This document shows positions 36,310 through 45,261 of a stretch of 64,000 nt of DNA, piece after piece (the stretch's first letter is position 1; every line of letters starts with the position of its first letter). The notes under the pieces are model-generated. The model was not told the origin of the DNA. It saw only the letters and a program-made list of their open reading frames with translations, and did no database searches. The translations under genes and the position numbers were made by a program. Source of the DNA: Terrimonas sp. GTDB taxonomy: Bacteria > Bacteroidota > Bacteroidia > Chitinophagales > Chitinophagaceae. The DNA is taken from the NCBI GenBank assembly GCA_016125075.1, contig WGMO01000017.1, forward strand, positions 62,001-126,000, read 5' to 3'.

Positions 36310-36720
36310 ATGCATAAAACAGCACTCCTCCAGGAACTGGAGAATAATACATGGGTAATGATCAAACCCTCACCGGTAGACGGCATCGGGGTATTTGCCA
36401 TCCGGAATATCCCCAGGGGGACCCGTGGGCTTTTCTCAAAAAACACGGGGGAATGGATCCCCGTTTCTAAACAGGAGGTGAGTTCGCTTCCACCCTATAT
36501 TCAAAAACTGGTCGAAAACTACTGTCTATATGATGAAACGAATTATTTTATTCCCGACTACGGATTTAAAGTAGTGGACCTGGTCAATTTTCTGAACCAT
36601 TCCCAAACTCCCAATATCATTTCCATCAATGACGGGGAAGATTTTGAGGCCATTCAAGCAATCAACGAAGGCGAAGAACTTTTTTTGGATTATGGAACCA
36701 TTGTTGACAGTGAGGAATGA
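36310..36720 (+). CDS. SET-domain protein, putative lysine methyltransferase
   Basis: The 136-residue protein is a bare SET domain: GIGVFAIRNIPRGT (25-38), then NHSQTPN (96-102) and GEELFLDYG with Tyr128, the residues that bind S-adenosylmethionine and the target lysine in eukaryotic SET enzymes. No pre-SET or post-SET zinc region is present. Bacterial members are usually small and their substrates are mostly unknown. It lies 36 nt after the NYN-LOTUS gene. Confidence 0.85.
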   Translation: MHKTALLQELENNTWVMIKPSPVDGIGVFAIRNIPRGTRGLFSKNTGEWIPVSKQEVSSLPPYIQKLVENYCLYDETNYFIPDYGFKVVDLVNFLNHSQTPNIISINDGEDFEAIQAINEGEELFLDYGTIVDSEE

Positions 36721-36869
36721 TTACTGGTCCTTTAGAATTACTCCGGTTCTACCCAATTCCTCACCTGGTCAGGGAAAGGATTTTGAGGAGCATAAGCCTG
36801 GCTATTTCCCATCTGGTTTGATAAATAATTAATTACCAATCAATTAACTCCTGTTTTCGACCCGATGGC

Positions 36870-36921
36870 ATTATAATTTCCACCCTTGCCCTGGTGGGGC
36901 AATTATTTTGTAAATTATAAT
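36870..36921. repeat. nested inverted repeat upstream of the ECF sigma gene
   Basis: ATTATAATTT (36870-36879) is matched by AAATTATAAT (36912-36921), and between them TTGCCC and GGGCAA form a smaller stem with a 5-nt loop. The element ends 56 nt before the sigma-factor start. It could be a regulator site or an RNA hairpin in the leader. Confidence 0.6.
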
Positions 36922-36977
36922 CGGAAAGGCAACCAGATTGCCCTGCTAAACGATTATTAAGTTCGAAAACAACCATT

Positions 36978-37562
36978 TTGCTATCTGCCCAGGAATTAAT
37001 AGAACATATTAAGGGTTGTACCGACAATAAGAGAGGGAGCCAAAAAATGATCTACAGCTCTTTCTATGGATATGCCATGGCCATTTGTGACCGTTATGTG
37101 AATAACCAGGATGATGCTGTTGAAATCCTCAATGACGGTTTTCTGAAAATATTTAAGGAGATGGGGAGGTTTAAACCCGCGTATGATGATGTAAACAGTT
37201 CCTTCAAAGGATGGCTAAGGAAAATCATGATCTATACGGCCATCGACCATTTCCGGAAAAATAAAAAACACGCCGTGGTGGGCGACCTTGAAACAGTAGT
37301 GTACCAGTTACCCACCTGGTCGGAAAATGCGATTGACCATATTTCCCATGAAGAGATCATCAGGTCTATCCGGACATTATCACCGGGTTACCGTACGGTC
37401 CTAAACCTTTTTATCATTGAAGGATTTACCCACGAAGAAATTGCCCAACACCTGGGAATATCGGTGGGAACATCCAAGTCGAATCTTGCCAAGGCAAGAA
37501 AACAGCTTCAAAAAATATTATTTAAAGAGAATCAAATTCAAGTAAATAAAAATGTTGTCTGA
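36978..37562 (+). CDS. ECF-type RNA polymerase sigma factor
   Basis: The 194-residue protein has sigma region 2 (YVNNQDDAVEILNDGFLKIFKEMGRF in parts) and region 4 with a helix-turn-helix (FTHEEIAQHLGISVGTSKSNLAKARK in parts), and no regions 1 or 3, as in extracytoplasmic-function sigma factors. The start is a TTG at 36978, giving MLSAQELIEHIKG. Its stop overlaps the next gene by 11 nt, which encodes the likely anti-sigma partner. Sigma factors of this group usually activate their own operon. Confidence 0.88.
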   Translation: MLSAQELIEHIKGCTDNKRGSQKMIYSSFYGYAMAICDRYVNNQDDAVEILNDGFLKIFKEMGRFKPAYDDVNSSFKGWLRKIMIYTAIDHFRKNKKHAVVGDLETVVYQLPTWSENAIDHISHEEIIRSIRTLSPGYRTVLNLFIIEGFTHEEIAQHLGISVGTSKSNLAKARKQLQKILFKENQIQVNKNVV

Positions 37563-39027
37563 AGAATTCGATAATAAGATAAAATCCGCCGCAGCGCATC
37601 ATCACCCGGATTATGAGGAAGATGCCTGGAAAAAGATGAACAAACTGTTCGGCAAACACCTTCCTGAAAAAAAGAAAAGGAGTAAAAGGTTAATTATCCT
37701 CTTGATTTTACCCTTATTCCTGGCTGGTGTAGCTTATTATGCCCTGCAATACCCGAAAGGTTTTGGGAACACAACAGTGTCAACTTCCGACAACATTGAT
37801 CCGCAAAACAATAACAAAACAAACAGTATCCCGAACCAAACAAATACATCCCCAACAGTAGAAAAGGAACCTGCCACCAAAAAAATATCAGCATCCGGCC
37901 CGTCTAGTGAAACAAAATCCCTGAAGAATACCATCCCCGTACCAGATCACAGCAACCCTTCAACTGTATCGGGTAAAGACCCGCAAGGGAGCCTTATCGT
38001 AAAAAACAACAAAGGGCTTACGGAAAAAAATAAACTAATCACACCAGATGATCATCCGGTCCTGCAGAAAATCGCTGATACAAAAGACCTGGCAACCCAT
38101 ACACAGCTATATCAAAAATCCCTATCCCAATCGGGACCAACGGGATCATTTGTCAAGAATACTCCGAAGGAAAAAGAGAAGAAAACGGGTTCTGGAACAA
38201 TCCGGTCTAAACAAATCAATAATCCTGCAACTAATAACCTGGAGCAGGACCAGGATAATTTAGAAAAATCGGAATCACCTGTTATCCGTATCCTTCAAAC
38301 GGCCATGAAAGAAAAAGCAGAAGCCATTGAATTGACCCGTACGGATATCATTCCATTCCATACTATTCATCAGGATATGGCCATTCCCGTTTTAGACAAG
38401 CAGATGAATATTGCCCGCAAAAAACGTTTCATTGCTAACATCAGCCTCGGTTTATCTGCCGGACCCGACATCAGCGCCGTGGGAATCAATGCCGGAAAAA
38501 CAGAAATAGTGCGGGGAGCAGGCCTGGGCCTTTCCCTGTCAAAAAGGGTGTCACTCAGAACAGGATTTTATACTGCCCAGAAAGTCTATACCGCCGCGGG
38601 CAGCGATTACAAGGGCAGCCCGGCTTTCATGAATTACTATCCCAACCTCAAGTCAGTTGATGCCAATTGCAAAGTGTACGAAATACCCCTGCTGCTGAAT
38701 TATAGCTTTGGCCAGAAGCGTTCACATGGCTGGTTTCTTTCTACCGGGCTCAGTTCATTGATCATGAAAAAAGAGACCTATAATTATTATTACAAACCAA
38801 ATTACAGCCCTGATTATATCTACTATAAAAAAACATTCAACAATAAAAACAAACATATTTTATCCACCCTCGCCTTATCAGGGGGATACCAGGTTCAACT
38901 CAATTCATCCCTGTCATTTGTAGCGGAACCTTATCTGAGAATTCCGCTAACGGGTATTGGTGAAGGAAAATTACACCTTAACAGTGCAGGCATGCTGTTC
39001 ACATTTCTCGTAAGACCCTTCAAATAA
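37552..39027 (+). CDS. possible anti-sigma factor fused to an outer-membrane beta-barrel
   Basis: The 491-residue protein has, in order: a cytoplasmic N-terminus of about 46 residues with a WKKMNKLFGKHLPEKK helix; one membrane segment (about 47-65, LIILLILPLFLAGVAYYAL); a 220-residue linker rich in Asn, Ser, Thr, Pro and Lys; and from about 293 a run of amphipathic strands (LGLSAGPD, VSLRTGFYT, YEIPLLLNYSFG, SFVAEPYLRIPL) ending LLFTFLVRPFK, with a Phe near the end. That is the pattern of an outer-membrane beta-barrel. It overlaps the ECF sigma gene by 11 nt. I infer an anti-sigma protein that spans the periplasm; topology is not proven. Confidence 0.65.
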   Translation: MLSEEFDNKIKSAAAHHHPDYEEDAWKKMNKLFGKHLPEKKKRSKRLIILLILPLFLAGVAYYALQYPKGFGNTTVSTSDNIDPQNNNKTNSIPNQTNTSPTVEKEPATKKISASGPSSETKSLKNTIPVPDHSNPSTVSGKDPQGSLIVKNNKGLTEKNKLITPDDHPVLQKIADTKDLATHTQLYQKSLSQSGPTGSFVKNTPKEKEKKTGSGTIRSKQINNPATNNLEQDQDNLEKSESPVIRILQTAMKEKAEAIELTRTDIIPFHTIHQDMAIPVLDKQMNIARKKRFIANISLGLSAGPDISAVGINAGKTEIVRGAGLGLSLSKRVSLRTGFYTAQKVYTAAGSDYKGSPAFMNYYPNLKSVDANCKVYEIPLLLNYSFGQKRSHGWFLSTGLSSLIMKKETYNYYYKPNYSPDYIYYKKTFNNKNKHILSTLALSGGYQVQLNSSLSFVAEPYLRIPLTGIGEGKLHLNSAGMLFTFLVRPFK

Positions 39028-39093
39028 ATAAGCGGAGCTATAATCGCATTGCGCCTGCCATTCAGGAAAGCCGAAAGGTGATACGCCACCGGA

Positions 39094-40221
39094 TCAAACC
39101 AGCGTAGTGAGTTTTTCAACTACCAGGTCAACTTCTTCTTTGGTATTGAATTTCGAAAAAGAAAAACGGACAGCGAGTCGGTTAGGGTCATTGCTGATAG
39201 CCCTGATGACATGAGACCCCTGGTCGGCACCACTGGTGCAGGCACTCCCGCCAGAGGCACAAATATTATTGATATCGAGGTTAAACAGCAACATTTCCGA
39301 TTTCTCGGATTTGGGAAAGGATACATTCAATACTGTATACAAACTCTTTCCCCGGTAATCGCCATTGAAATCCAGTGCAGGTATCGCTGCATTGAGCCGT
39401 TCTGCCATATAGGATTTCAGCGCCTGGATATGCCTGCTTTCTTCTTCCATATGCAATGAAGCCAGTTCCAAAGCTTTGGCAAAACCCACTATACCATAAA
39501 CGTTTTCTGTACCGGCCCGCATATTCCGCTCCTGGACACCCCCATAAATTAAGGGTTTTATTTTTACGTTTTCATTGACATATAAAATACCCACACCCTT
39601 GGGCCCATGAAACTTATGCCCTGAGCCAGATATGAAATGTACCGGGGTCTTCCTGAGGTCAAGGGCATAATGTCCGACTGTCTGAACACAATCAGAATGA
39701 AAAATGGCATTATATTTCTTACACAAGGCCCCCACTGCATCAATATCAAGGATATTACCGATCTCATTATTGGCATGCATCAGGGTAACCAGGCATCGCT
39801 TTTCAGCAGCAGCCAGCTGTCTTTCAAGGTCCTGTATATCGATATGGCCGTCGGGGAGCAATTTTACAAAACTGCTGGTTACCTGGTCCTCGTGGTCAAA
39901 ATGCTCAACAGTATGCAGAACGGCATGGTGTTCCACCGGAGAAGTAATGATATGCCTGCAACCCAGGTCCCGGATCGATGCCGCGATGGCGGTATTATTG
40001 CTTTCCGTCCCGCCACTGGTAAAAAATATTTCCGCGGGATGAGCATTCAATATCCTGGCTACTGTTTTCCTTGCATTTTCAACAGCCATCCTTGTTTCCC
40101 TTCCATAAGAATAAATGGATGAAGGGTTTCCAAAATGGGTGCTCAGATAAGGTAACATGGCCTGGAGAACTGCTTCATCAAGGGCCGTGGTGGCCGCATT
40201 ATCAAAATAGATCCTGTTCAT
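39094..40221 (-). CDS. cysteine desulfurase, IscS/NifS family
   Basis: This pyridoxal-phosphate enzyme takes sulfur from cysteine for iron-sulfur cluster and thiocofactor synthesis. The 375-residue protein has the cofactor Lys203 (SGSGHKFHGPKG), the cofactor-stacking block TSGGTESNN (68-76) and the persulfide Cys328 within SACTSGADQGSHV. The loop carrying Cys328 is of the long, class I type. It lies 93 nt after glmM and has a TATCTTTG box of its own. No iscU or suf genes are close. Confidence 0.92.
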   Translation of the reverse strand: MNRIYFDNAATTALDEAVLQAMLPYLSTHFGNPSSIYSYGRETRMAVENARKTVARILNAHPAEIFFTSGGTESNNTAIAASIRDLGCRHIITSPVEHHAVLHTVEHFDHEDQVTSSFVKLLPDGHIDIQDLERQLAAAEKRCLVTLMHANNEIGNILDIDAVGALCKKYNAIFHSDCVQTVGHYALDLRKTPVHFISGSGHKFHGPKGVGILYVNENVKIKPLIYGGVQERNMRAGTENVYGIVGFAKALELASLHMEEESRHIQALKSYMAERLNAAIPALDFNGDYRGKSLYTVLNVSFPKSEKSEMLLFNLDINNICASGGSACTSGADQGSHVIRAISNDPNRLAVRFSFSKFNTKEEVDLVVEKLTTLV

Positions 40222-40241
40222 AAATTCCCGGTTAAAAATGG

Positions 40242-40249
40242 CAAAGATA
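40242..40249 (-). promoter_or_regulatory. candidate -7 promoter box of the cysteine desulfurase gene (TATCTTTG)
   Basis: On the minus strand TATCTTTG fits TAnnTTTG and lies 20 nt before the ATG at 40221. The -33 position reads TTTTT rather than TTTG. Confidence 0.5.
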
Positions 40250-40314
40250 AAATTAAGCAGCTGATTATTGCTAAAAACCCACTTATCCTGCGACCCTGCA
40301 AAGCGGGGTACCGC

Positions 40315-41703
40315 CTACATAAATTCACGGATATCGCTGATAAGACGCTTAGCAATGGCGTTAGCCTTTGATTCATAGTCGCTTTCTGCATAAATCCGGA
40401 TAATCGGTTCTGTATTGGAACTGCGCAGGTGAACCCAGTCATTGTCAAATTCTATTTTCAGGCCATCCTCCGTATTGAGCGGCTGGGCCTTATATCTTTC
40501 CCGGATCCTGGCAAATACCTGCTCAAGGTCAGTTCCCTTATCGAGTTCGATCTTATTTTTTGAGATAAAATAATCGGGATAAGATTTTCTTAATTCCTTA
40601 ATGCTGCTCTTTGTCCTGGCCAGCTGACTTAAAAATAAGGCAATCCCGATTAGTGCATCGCGGCCATAGTGGAAATCGGGAACGATGATACCGCCATTCC
40701 CTTCCCCGCCGATCACCGCTTCCGTTTCCTTCATCTTATTCACTACATTCACTTCCCCAACAGCCGAAGGAAAATACTGCCCTCCATGCTTCAGCGTAAT
40801 CTCCTTCAATGACTTTGTACTGCTCATGTTGCTGACTGTATTTCCCACTTTCCGGCCCAATATATAATCCGCAACTGCCACCAGCGTATATTCTTCACCA
40901 AACATGGTTCCGTCTTCACACACAAAACAAAGCCGGTCAACATCCGGGTCAACTGCAATGCCCAGGTCCGCTTTATGTTTCACAACTGCATTGCTCAAAC
41001 CCGAAAGATGTTCGGGCAGCGGTTCGGGGTTATGGGCAAATTGCCCGTTGATGTCTTCATTCAGAACAATGATATCCTTTATGCCCAGTGCTTCCAGCAG
41101 GGCGGGTACAAAAAGGGCCCCGGTAGAATTGATAGCATCGACGACCACACGGAATTGTCTGCCGCCAATAGCATTACGGTCAACAAGCGGATAGGCCAGG
41201 ATGGCGTCAATATGTTTTTGAAGATAGCTGTCATCTTGCAGAATACTACCCAGTTTGTCAACACTGCTAAAAGTAAAATCCTCGCTGGCAGCTTTTTCAA
41301 GCAGTTTTTTACCCAATTCTCCGCTAATGAACTCTCCGTCGTGATTCAGCAACTTGAGGGCATTCCAATCTTTTGGGTTATGGCTTGCCGTGATGATAAT
41401 GCCCCCTATGGCATCCTCCATCCTGACCGCCACTTCAACAGTGGGTGTCGTGGAAAGACCAAGATCAATAACCCGGAAGCCCATCCCCACCAGGGTTGCC
41501 GCAACAAGGTCCCTGACCATCGCGCCACTGATCCTCCCGTCTCTTCCGATCACCACTTTAAGCGTCCTCCCTTTTTGGTTATCCTGCAGGATACTTCCAT
41601 ATGCAGCTGTAAACCTGACGATATCCAGGGGTGAAAGTGTATCACCGGGTATTCCACCAATTGTTCCCCGAATGCCTGAGATACTTTTTATTAATGCCAC
41701 CAT
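40315..41703 (-). CDS. glmM: phosphoglucosamine mutase family protein
   Basis: GlmM turns glucosamine-6-phosphate into glucosamine-1-phosphate, a step towards UDP-GlcNAc for peptidoglycan and lipopolysaccharide. The 462-residue protein has the phospho-serine loop TASHNP (Ser107), the Mg-binding AVDPDVDRLCF and the sugar loop GGEGNGGI, with the C-terminal SNTEPIIRIYAES phosphate-binding block. Many Bacteroidota use this single alpha-D-phosphohexomutase type; a role in phosphomannomutase activity cannot be ruled out. Confidence 0.88.
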   Translation of the reverse strand: MVALIKSISGIRGTIGGIPGDTLSPLDIVRFTAAYGSILQDNQKGRTLKVVIGRDGRISGAMVRDLVAATLVGMGFRVIDLGLSTTPTVEVAVRMEDAIGGIIITASHNPKDWNALKLLNHDGEFISGELGKKLLEKAASEDFTFSSVDKLGSILQDDSYLQKHIDAILAYPLVDRNAIGGRQFRVVVDAINSTGALFVPALLEALGIKDIIVLNEDINGQFAHNPEPLPEHLSGLSNAVVKHKADLGIAVDPDVDRLCFVCEDGTMFGEEYTLVAVADYILGRKVGNTVSNMSSTKSLKEITLKHGGQYFPSAVGEVNVVNKMKETEAVIGGEGNGGIIVPDFHYGRDALIGIALFLSQLARTKSSIKELRKSYPDYFISKNKIELDKGTDLEQVFARIRERYKAQPLNTEDGLKIEFDNDWVHLRSSNTEPIIRIYAESDYESKANAIAKRLISDIREFM

Positions 41704-41760
41704 TTAAATTTTAGAATGGCAAAAATACAGCATTGGCTGCCATAAACATTTCGTAAGCTC

Positions 41761-41768
41761 TATATTTG
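41761..41768 (+). promoter_or_regulatory. candidate -7 promoter box (TATATTTG)
   Basis: TATATTTG fits TAnnTTTG and ends 17 nt before the methyltransferase ATG. No TTTG is seen at -33; TTTC is present about 19 nt upstream. Confidence 0.4.
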
Positions 41769-41785
41769 CTTTCTAAACAGGCGGG

Positions 41786-42532
41786 ATGGCAGACAAAACA
41801 TGGTATGAAAACTGGTTCAATTCCCCGTTTTATCACAAACTATATTTTCAACGTGACGAAAAAGAAGCCCGTTTCTTCCTGGCAGCACTCATCGATTATT
41901 TAAAGCCCTTTCCGGGAAGCAATTGGCTGGATGTAGCCTGTGGAAGAGGCCGTCTCAGCAGGATACTGGCAGAAAATGGTTTTGAAGTTACAGGTTTTGA
42001 CATTGCACCCCGCAGTATCGAATATGCCCGGCCATTCGAAAATAAGCATCTCTCCTTTTTCCAGCATGATATGCGCCGGTCTTTCCGGATCAATTACTAT
42101 GACTTTGTGATAAATTTTTTTACAAGTTTCGGGTATTTTAATACCCGGCGGGAGCATGATGATGCAATCCGAACGATGGCGGTCAGCCTCAAAAAAGGGG
42201 GAATCCTGATCATCGATTACCTCAACACTCATTATGTCGAGGATCATCTTGTACGGGAAGACCATCTCTCCATTGAAGGAACAAGCTTTGACATTCACCG
42301 GTGGGAAGATGAACATTTTTTTTATAAAAAGATCCGGATCAACGATCCTTCCCTGGCAGCTGCAGCAACACATACGGAGAAGATCGCCAAGTTCAGCCTG
42401 GGTGATTTCACAGACATGCTCTCCTTCCAGCATTTGCAGGTTCGGGCTGTTTTTGGCGACTATGCACTCGGGGCTTATGATACCCGGAATACACCCCGTC
42501 TTATCATTATTGCCGATAAAGGGAAAAGCTAA
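41786..42532 (+). CDS. class I SAM-dependent methyltransferase
   Basis: The 248-residue cytoplasmic protein has the nucleotide-binding motif LDVACGRGRLS (48-58) and the acidic residue Asp72 (VTGFDIAP), as in small-molecule methyltransferases. The C-terminal part is likely to bind the acceptor, which cannot be identified. Its last codons overlap by 4 nt the end of the convergent LtaS-like gene. Confidence 0.82.
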   Translation: MADKTWYENWFNSPFYHKLYFQRDEKEARFFLAALIDYLKPFPGSNWLDVACGRGRLSRILAENGFEVTGFDIAPRSIEYARPFENKHLSFFQHDMRRSFRINYYDFVINFFTSFGYFNTRREHDDAIRTMAVSLKKGGILIIDYLNTHYVEDHLVREDHLSIEGTSFDIHRWEDEHFFYKKIRINDPSLAAAATHTEKIAKFSLGDFTDMLSFQHLQVRAVFGDYALGAYDTRNTPRLIIIADKGKS

Positions 42533-44541
42533 TTTGCCTGTTTATTGTTCATCAGCATCCACTTGGCTGTTTCGAAATAGGCTTTTGTGAGGGTGGACAA
42601 TCTTTCTTTGACGGAGTCCCTTTCTGATGCAGAAAGATCCAGTGCATCACTGGTCAGGGAATAAAGCCTGGGGTCAGGGAAAGCAACAACGGCCCCGCTG
42701 TTGGGCTGATCAGCGGTATAATCAATATTCATATTGAAATAAAACCTGTCTGTCACTAACCCGATCCTTCCCTGCCCATTGATGATAAAGGCCATATTAT
42801 CTTTTGTTGCAGAATCAAGGACATCCCTCCCCAGTGTATGGTTCACATAGGGCTGGCTGACCATCCCTGCAATCGTTGGTAATACATCGATCTGGGAAAC
42901 CACTTCCTGCCGTAACTGGGCAGGCAAAAGATACGGGGCGTAAAAGAGTAAGGGAACGTGTTCATCAGTCAACCGCTGATCTGTCCAAACGGAAGGATAC
43001 ATTTTTTTGGCATTGCCCGATACGCCATGATCACCTACAAAAACAAAAATGGTATTATGGAAATAGTCTTCTTTGCGGGCTGCTTCCATGAATTGCCGGA
43101 TACAATAATCTGCATACCGGAAGGCATTGAACTCTTCATTCGAATCAAACCCGTACAGGCGAAGGGAATCTTTTGAAACAGTTTCCTTCGAAAAATCGGT
43201 CTCAGTGGAAGGTATATTAAATGGGCGGTGATTGTCAGCCGTCTGGATGATGGCAAAAAAAGGTTGCTGCTGCTCCCGGAATACTTTATTGGCTTCCAGG
43301 AACAAACTCTTATCACTGATGCCCCAGACATTGATCTTTGGAGCTTTGAATTTCCCCTCCGTGTACATCTGTAAACCGTTAATATTTTTCAGCAAACCCT
43401 CGAAATTATTAAACTCAGGGCTGCCCCCCAGGAAATACATTTTCTGATAGTCTTCAAAATTATTGATAACGGTATGCTGGTTTAAGGCCAGTGGGTTCCT
43501 GGTTGAAAATTTATACAACTGAACATCAGGTATTCCTGTTAGGGTCGCAAATAATCCCCTTGCCGTGGAAAAATGAGGGGTAAAACAACGATTAAAAAAA
43601 ATACCTTCTTTTGAAAGCTGGTTGAAAAACGGGGTCGTATTCAGCGGGTTTCCGCTCATACTGCTTTTATACATGCTGAAAGATTCACAAAGGACCAGCA
43701 CAATATTGGGTTTACTTTCAATAGCATTGGCCTGGGGCAGCACGACCCTTTTATAATTGAAATCTGACTTGTTCTTTAAACCGAGCAGTTCGGCCATCAC
43801 CGGGTAATATTGCTTTGCGACAGATTCGCTGTATTGCGGAGTCCTGAATTTTAAGGTGGTAAAAAAATTCTGGAGAGGATTTAAAGCCAAATAGGACTTA
43901 AAACTATCGCGGAGAGTAAATGCTTTTTTCCAGGAAAGCGGCTGCAGACTAAACCCATACACAAAAACACCTAATACTACGGCTGCCACATAAAACCATT
44001 TCCGGCGGTAAGGTATTTTAAGACCCTCCGTTTTTGAAATGACGGTCCAATGCGAACGGTGATACATCCACCGGAATATAAGGACAGCGACAATCAGCCC
44101 CATTACGAGCCAGAATAATGGATAGGACTGCCACAACATGGAAATCGAAATCCTGGCGTCTTCTGCAAAATTGAGGGCGCCGGCATCCAGCCTTGTCCGG
44201 TTATAGGTAAAACTGCCAAAATCAGCCGCGAAAAAGAAAAAAAGGATAAAAGTAGCAATGGCGAGATACCAGGTCCACCATTTCTTGTTTTTCTCAGAAT
44301 AGAAGGGTGACAGTTTGGGGGAAAGGCTGACCAGCACCACCGGCAGCAGGACAATGGCGATCCACCGGATATCATATTCAAACCCGAGTAAAAAGGAAGC
44401 AAGACTTTCGGTAAATCCCAGTGTTGCCGGCTTAAATGCCAGGAAAGTGGCAAAACGAAAAAGAGTGAAGATGAATAAAAAGATAAAGAAAAGGTTGGTT
44501 ACCCAAAGTAAAGTTTTAGGAATTTTATAACGAACCAGCAT
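42529..44541 (-). CDS. LtaS-like/sulfatase-fold phosphoglycerol transferase family protein
   Basis: From the ATG at 44541 the protein has 670 residues: about five N-terminal membrane segments, then a periplasmic alkaline-phosphatase-like domain with PNIVLVLCESFSMYK, the nucleophile region HFSTARGLFATLTG and FVGDHGVSGN, which carries metal ligands. The family includes lipoteichoic acid synthase and phosphoethanolamine or phosphoglycerol transferases. A Gram-negative makes no lipoteichoic acid, so the acceptor could be a membrane glycan or lipid. The next gene, divergent, is a PAP2 phosphatase, which suits lipid-phosphate chemistry. A TTG at 44589 is an alternative start. Confidence 0.85.
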   Translation of the reverse strand: MLVRYKIPKTLLWVTNLFFIFLFIFTLFRFATFLAFKPATLGFTESLASFLLGFEYDIRWIAIVLLPVVLVSLSPKLSPFYSEKNKKWWTWYLAIATFILFFFFAADFGSFTYNRTRLDAGALNFAEDARISISMLWQSYPLFWLVMGLIVAVLIFRWMYHRSHWTVISKTEGLKIPYRRKWFYVAAVVLGVFVYGFSLQPLSWKKAFTLRDSFKSYLALNPLQNFFTTLKFRTPQYSESVAKQYYPVMAELLGLKNKSDFNYKRVVLPQANAIESKPNIVLVLCESFSMYKSSMSGNPLNTTPFFNQLSKEGIFFNRCFTPHFSTARGLFATLTGIPDVQLYKFSTRNPLALNQHTVINNFEDYQKMYFLGGSPEFNNFEGLLKNINGLQMYTEGKFKAPKINVWGISDKSLFLEANKVFREQQQPFFAIIQTADNHRPFNIPSTETDFSKETVSKDSLRLYGFDSNEEFNAFRYADYCIRQFMEAARKEDYFHNTIFVFVGDHGVSGNAKKMYPSVWTDQRLTDEHVPLLFYAPYLLPAQLRQEVVSQIDVLPTIAGMVSQPYVNHTLGRDVLDSATKDNMAFIINGQGRIGLVTDRFYFNMNIDYTADQPNSGAVVAFPDPRLYSLTSDALDLSASERDSVKERLSTLTKAYFETAKWMLMNNKQAN

Positions 44542-44627
44542 CTGCCCAATTTTCTTTAATGAACTGCAAAAGAAACCAATTTCAAGCAACCCGGCAACCT
44601 GTTTAACTTAATTTTTGCCCTTTCCGC

Positions 44628-44635
44628 TATTTTTG
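44628..44635 (+). promoter_or_regulatory. candidate -7 promoter box of the PAP2 gene (TATTTTTG)
   Basis: TATTTTTG fits TAnnTTTG and ends only 4 nt before the first possible ATG (44640). A start near 44642 would favour the later ATG at 44667. Confidence 0.4.
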
Positions 44636-44666
44636 CAGCATGTTCATATCCGTTCATCTTCTTTCA

Positions 44667-45257
44667 ATGATTTCGCAATTGATAAAATGGGACCAATGGC
44701 TTTTTAGCCAGATCAACAGCCACCTGACCAACCCATGGCTGGATATGGTTTTGCCTTACCTGCGGAATTCTGTCTTCTGGACACCGCTTTATCTTTTCCT
44801 GATTGTGTTCTTCCCGATGAATTTTAAGAAAAAGGGATGGTGGTGGGTATTGGTCTTTATTTGTACGGTTGCCCTGACCGATATGATCAGCAGCAGGCTA
44901 TTCAAAGAATACTTCGAACGGTTACGTCCCTGTAATGACCCGGCCCTGGTTGGCCATATGCGTTTGCTGTTGAAAAATTGTTCCGGGGGATTTAGTTTTA
45001 CCTCTTCCCATGCAGCCAATCATTTTGGGATGGCCGCCTTCTTCTATTACTCTACAAGAAGTTTCCTGAAGCATTGGTCCTTTCTTGCATTTGCCTGGGC
45101 CTTTGTAATCTGTTATGCGCAGGTTTACGTGGGCGTGCATTATCCACTCGATATCCTGGGCGGGGCGCTGATCGGGTTGGGGGTGGGGACGCTGACGGCA
45201 TTGTTTTTCAACAAGATGTTTGGATTTATTATCTTCGGTAAAGAACCAACTACTTAG
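44667..45257 (+). CDS. PAP2-family lipid phosphatase
   Basis: A membrane phosphatase of about 196 residues. The three signature motifs are readable: RLFKEYFERLRP, FTSSHAANH (S-H pair of motif 2) and VGVHYPLDILGG (motif 3). Five or six membrane segments surround them, as in undecaprenyl-pyrophosphate phosphatases and PgpB-type enzymes. An ATG nine codons earlier (44640) lies where the mRNA would begin, so I use the later one. It is followed after 4 nt by the CBS/CorC gene. Confidence 0.85.
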   Translation: MISQLIKWDQWLFSQINSHLTNPWLDMVLPYLRNSVFWTPLYLFLIVFFPMNFKKKGWWWVLVFICTVALTDMISSRLFKEYFERLRPCNDPALVGHMRLLLKNCSGGFSFTSSHAANHFGMAAFFYYSTRSFLKHWSFLAFAWAFVICYAQVYVGVHYPLDILGGALIGLGVGTLTALFFNKMFGFIIFGKEPTT

Positions 45258-45261
45258 GTTA

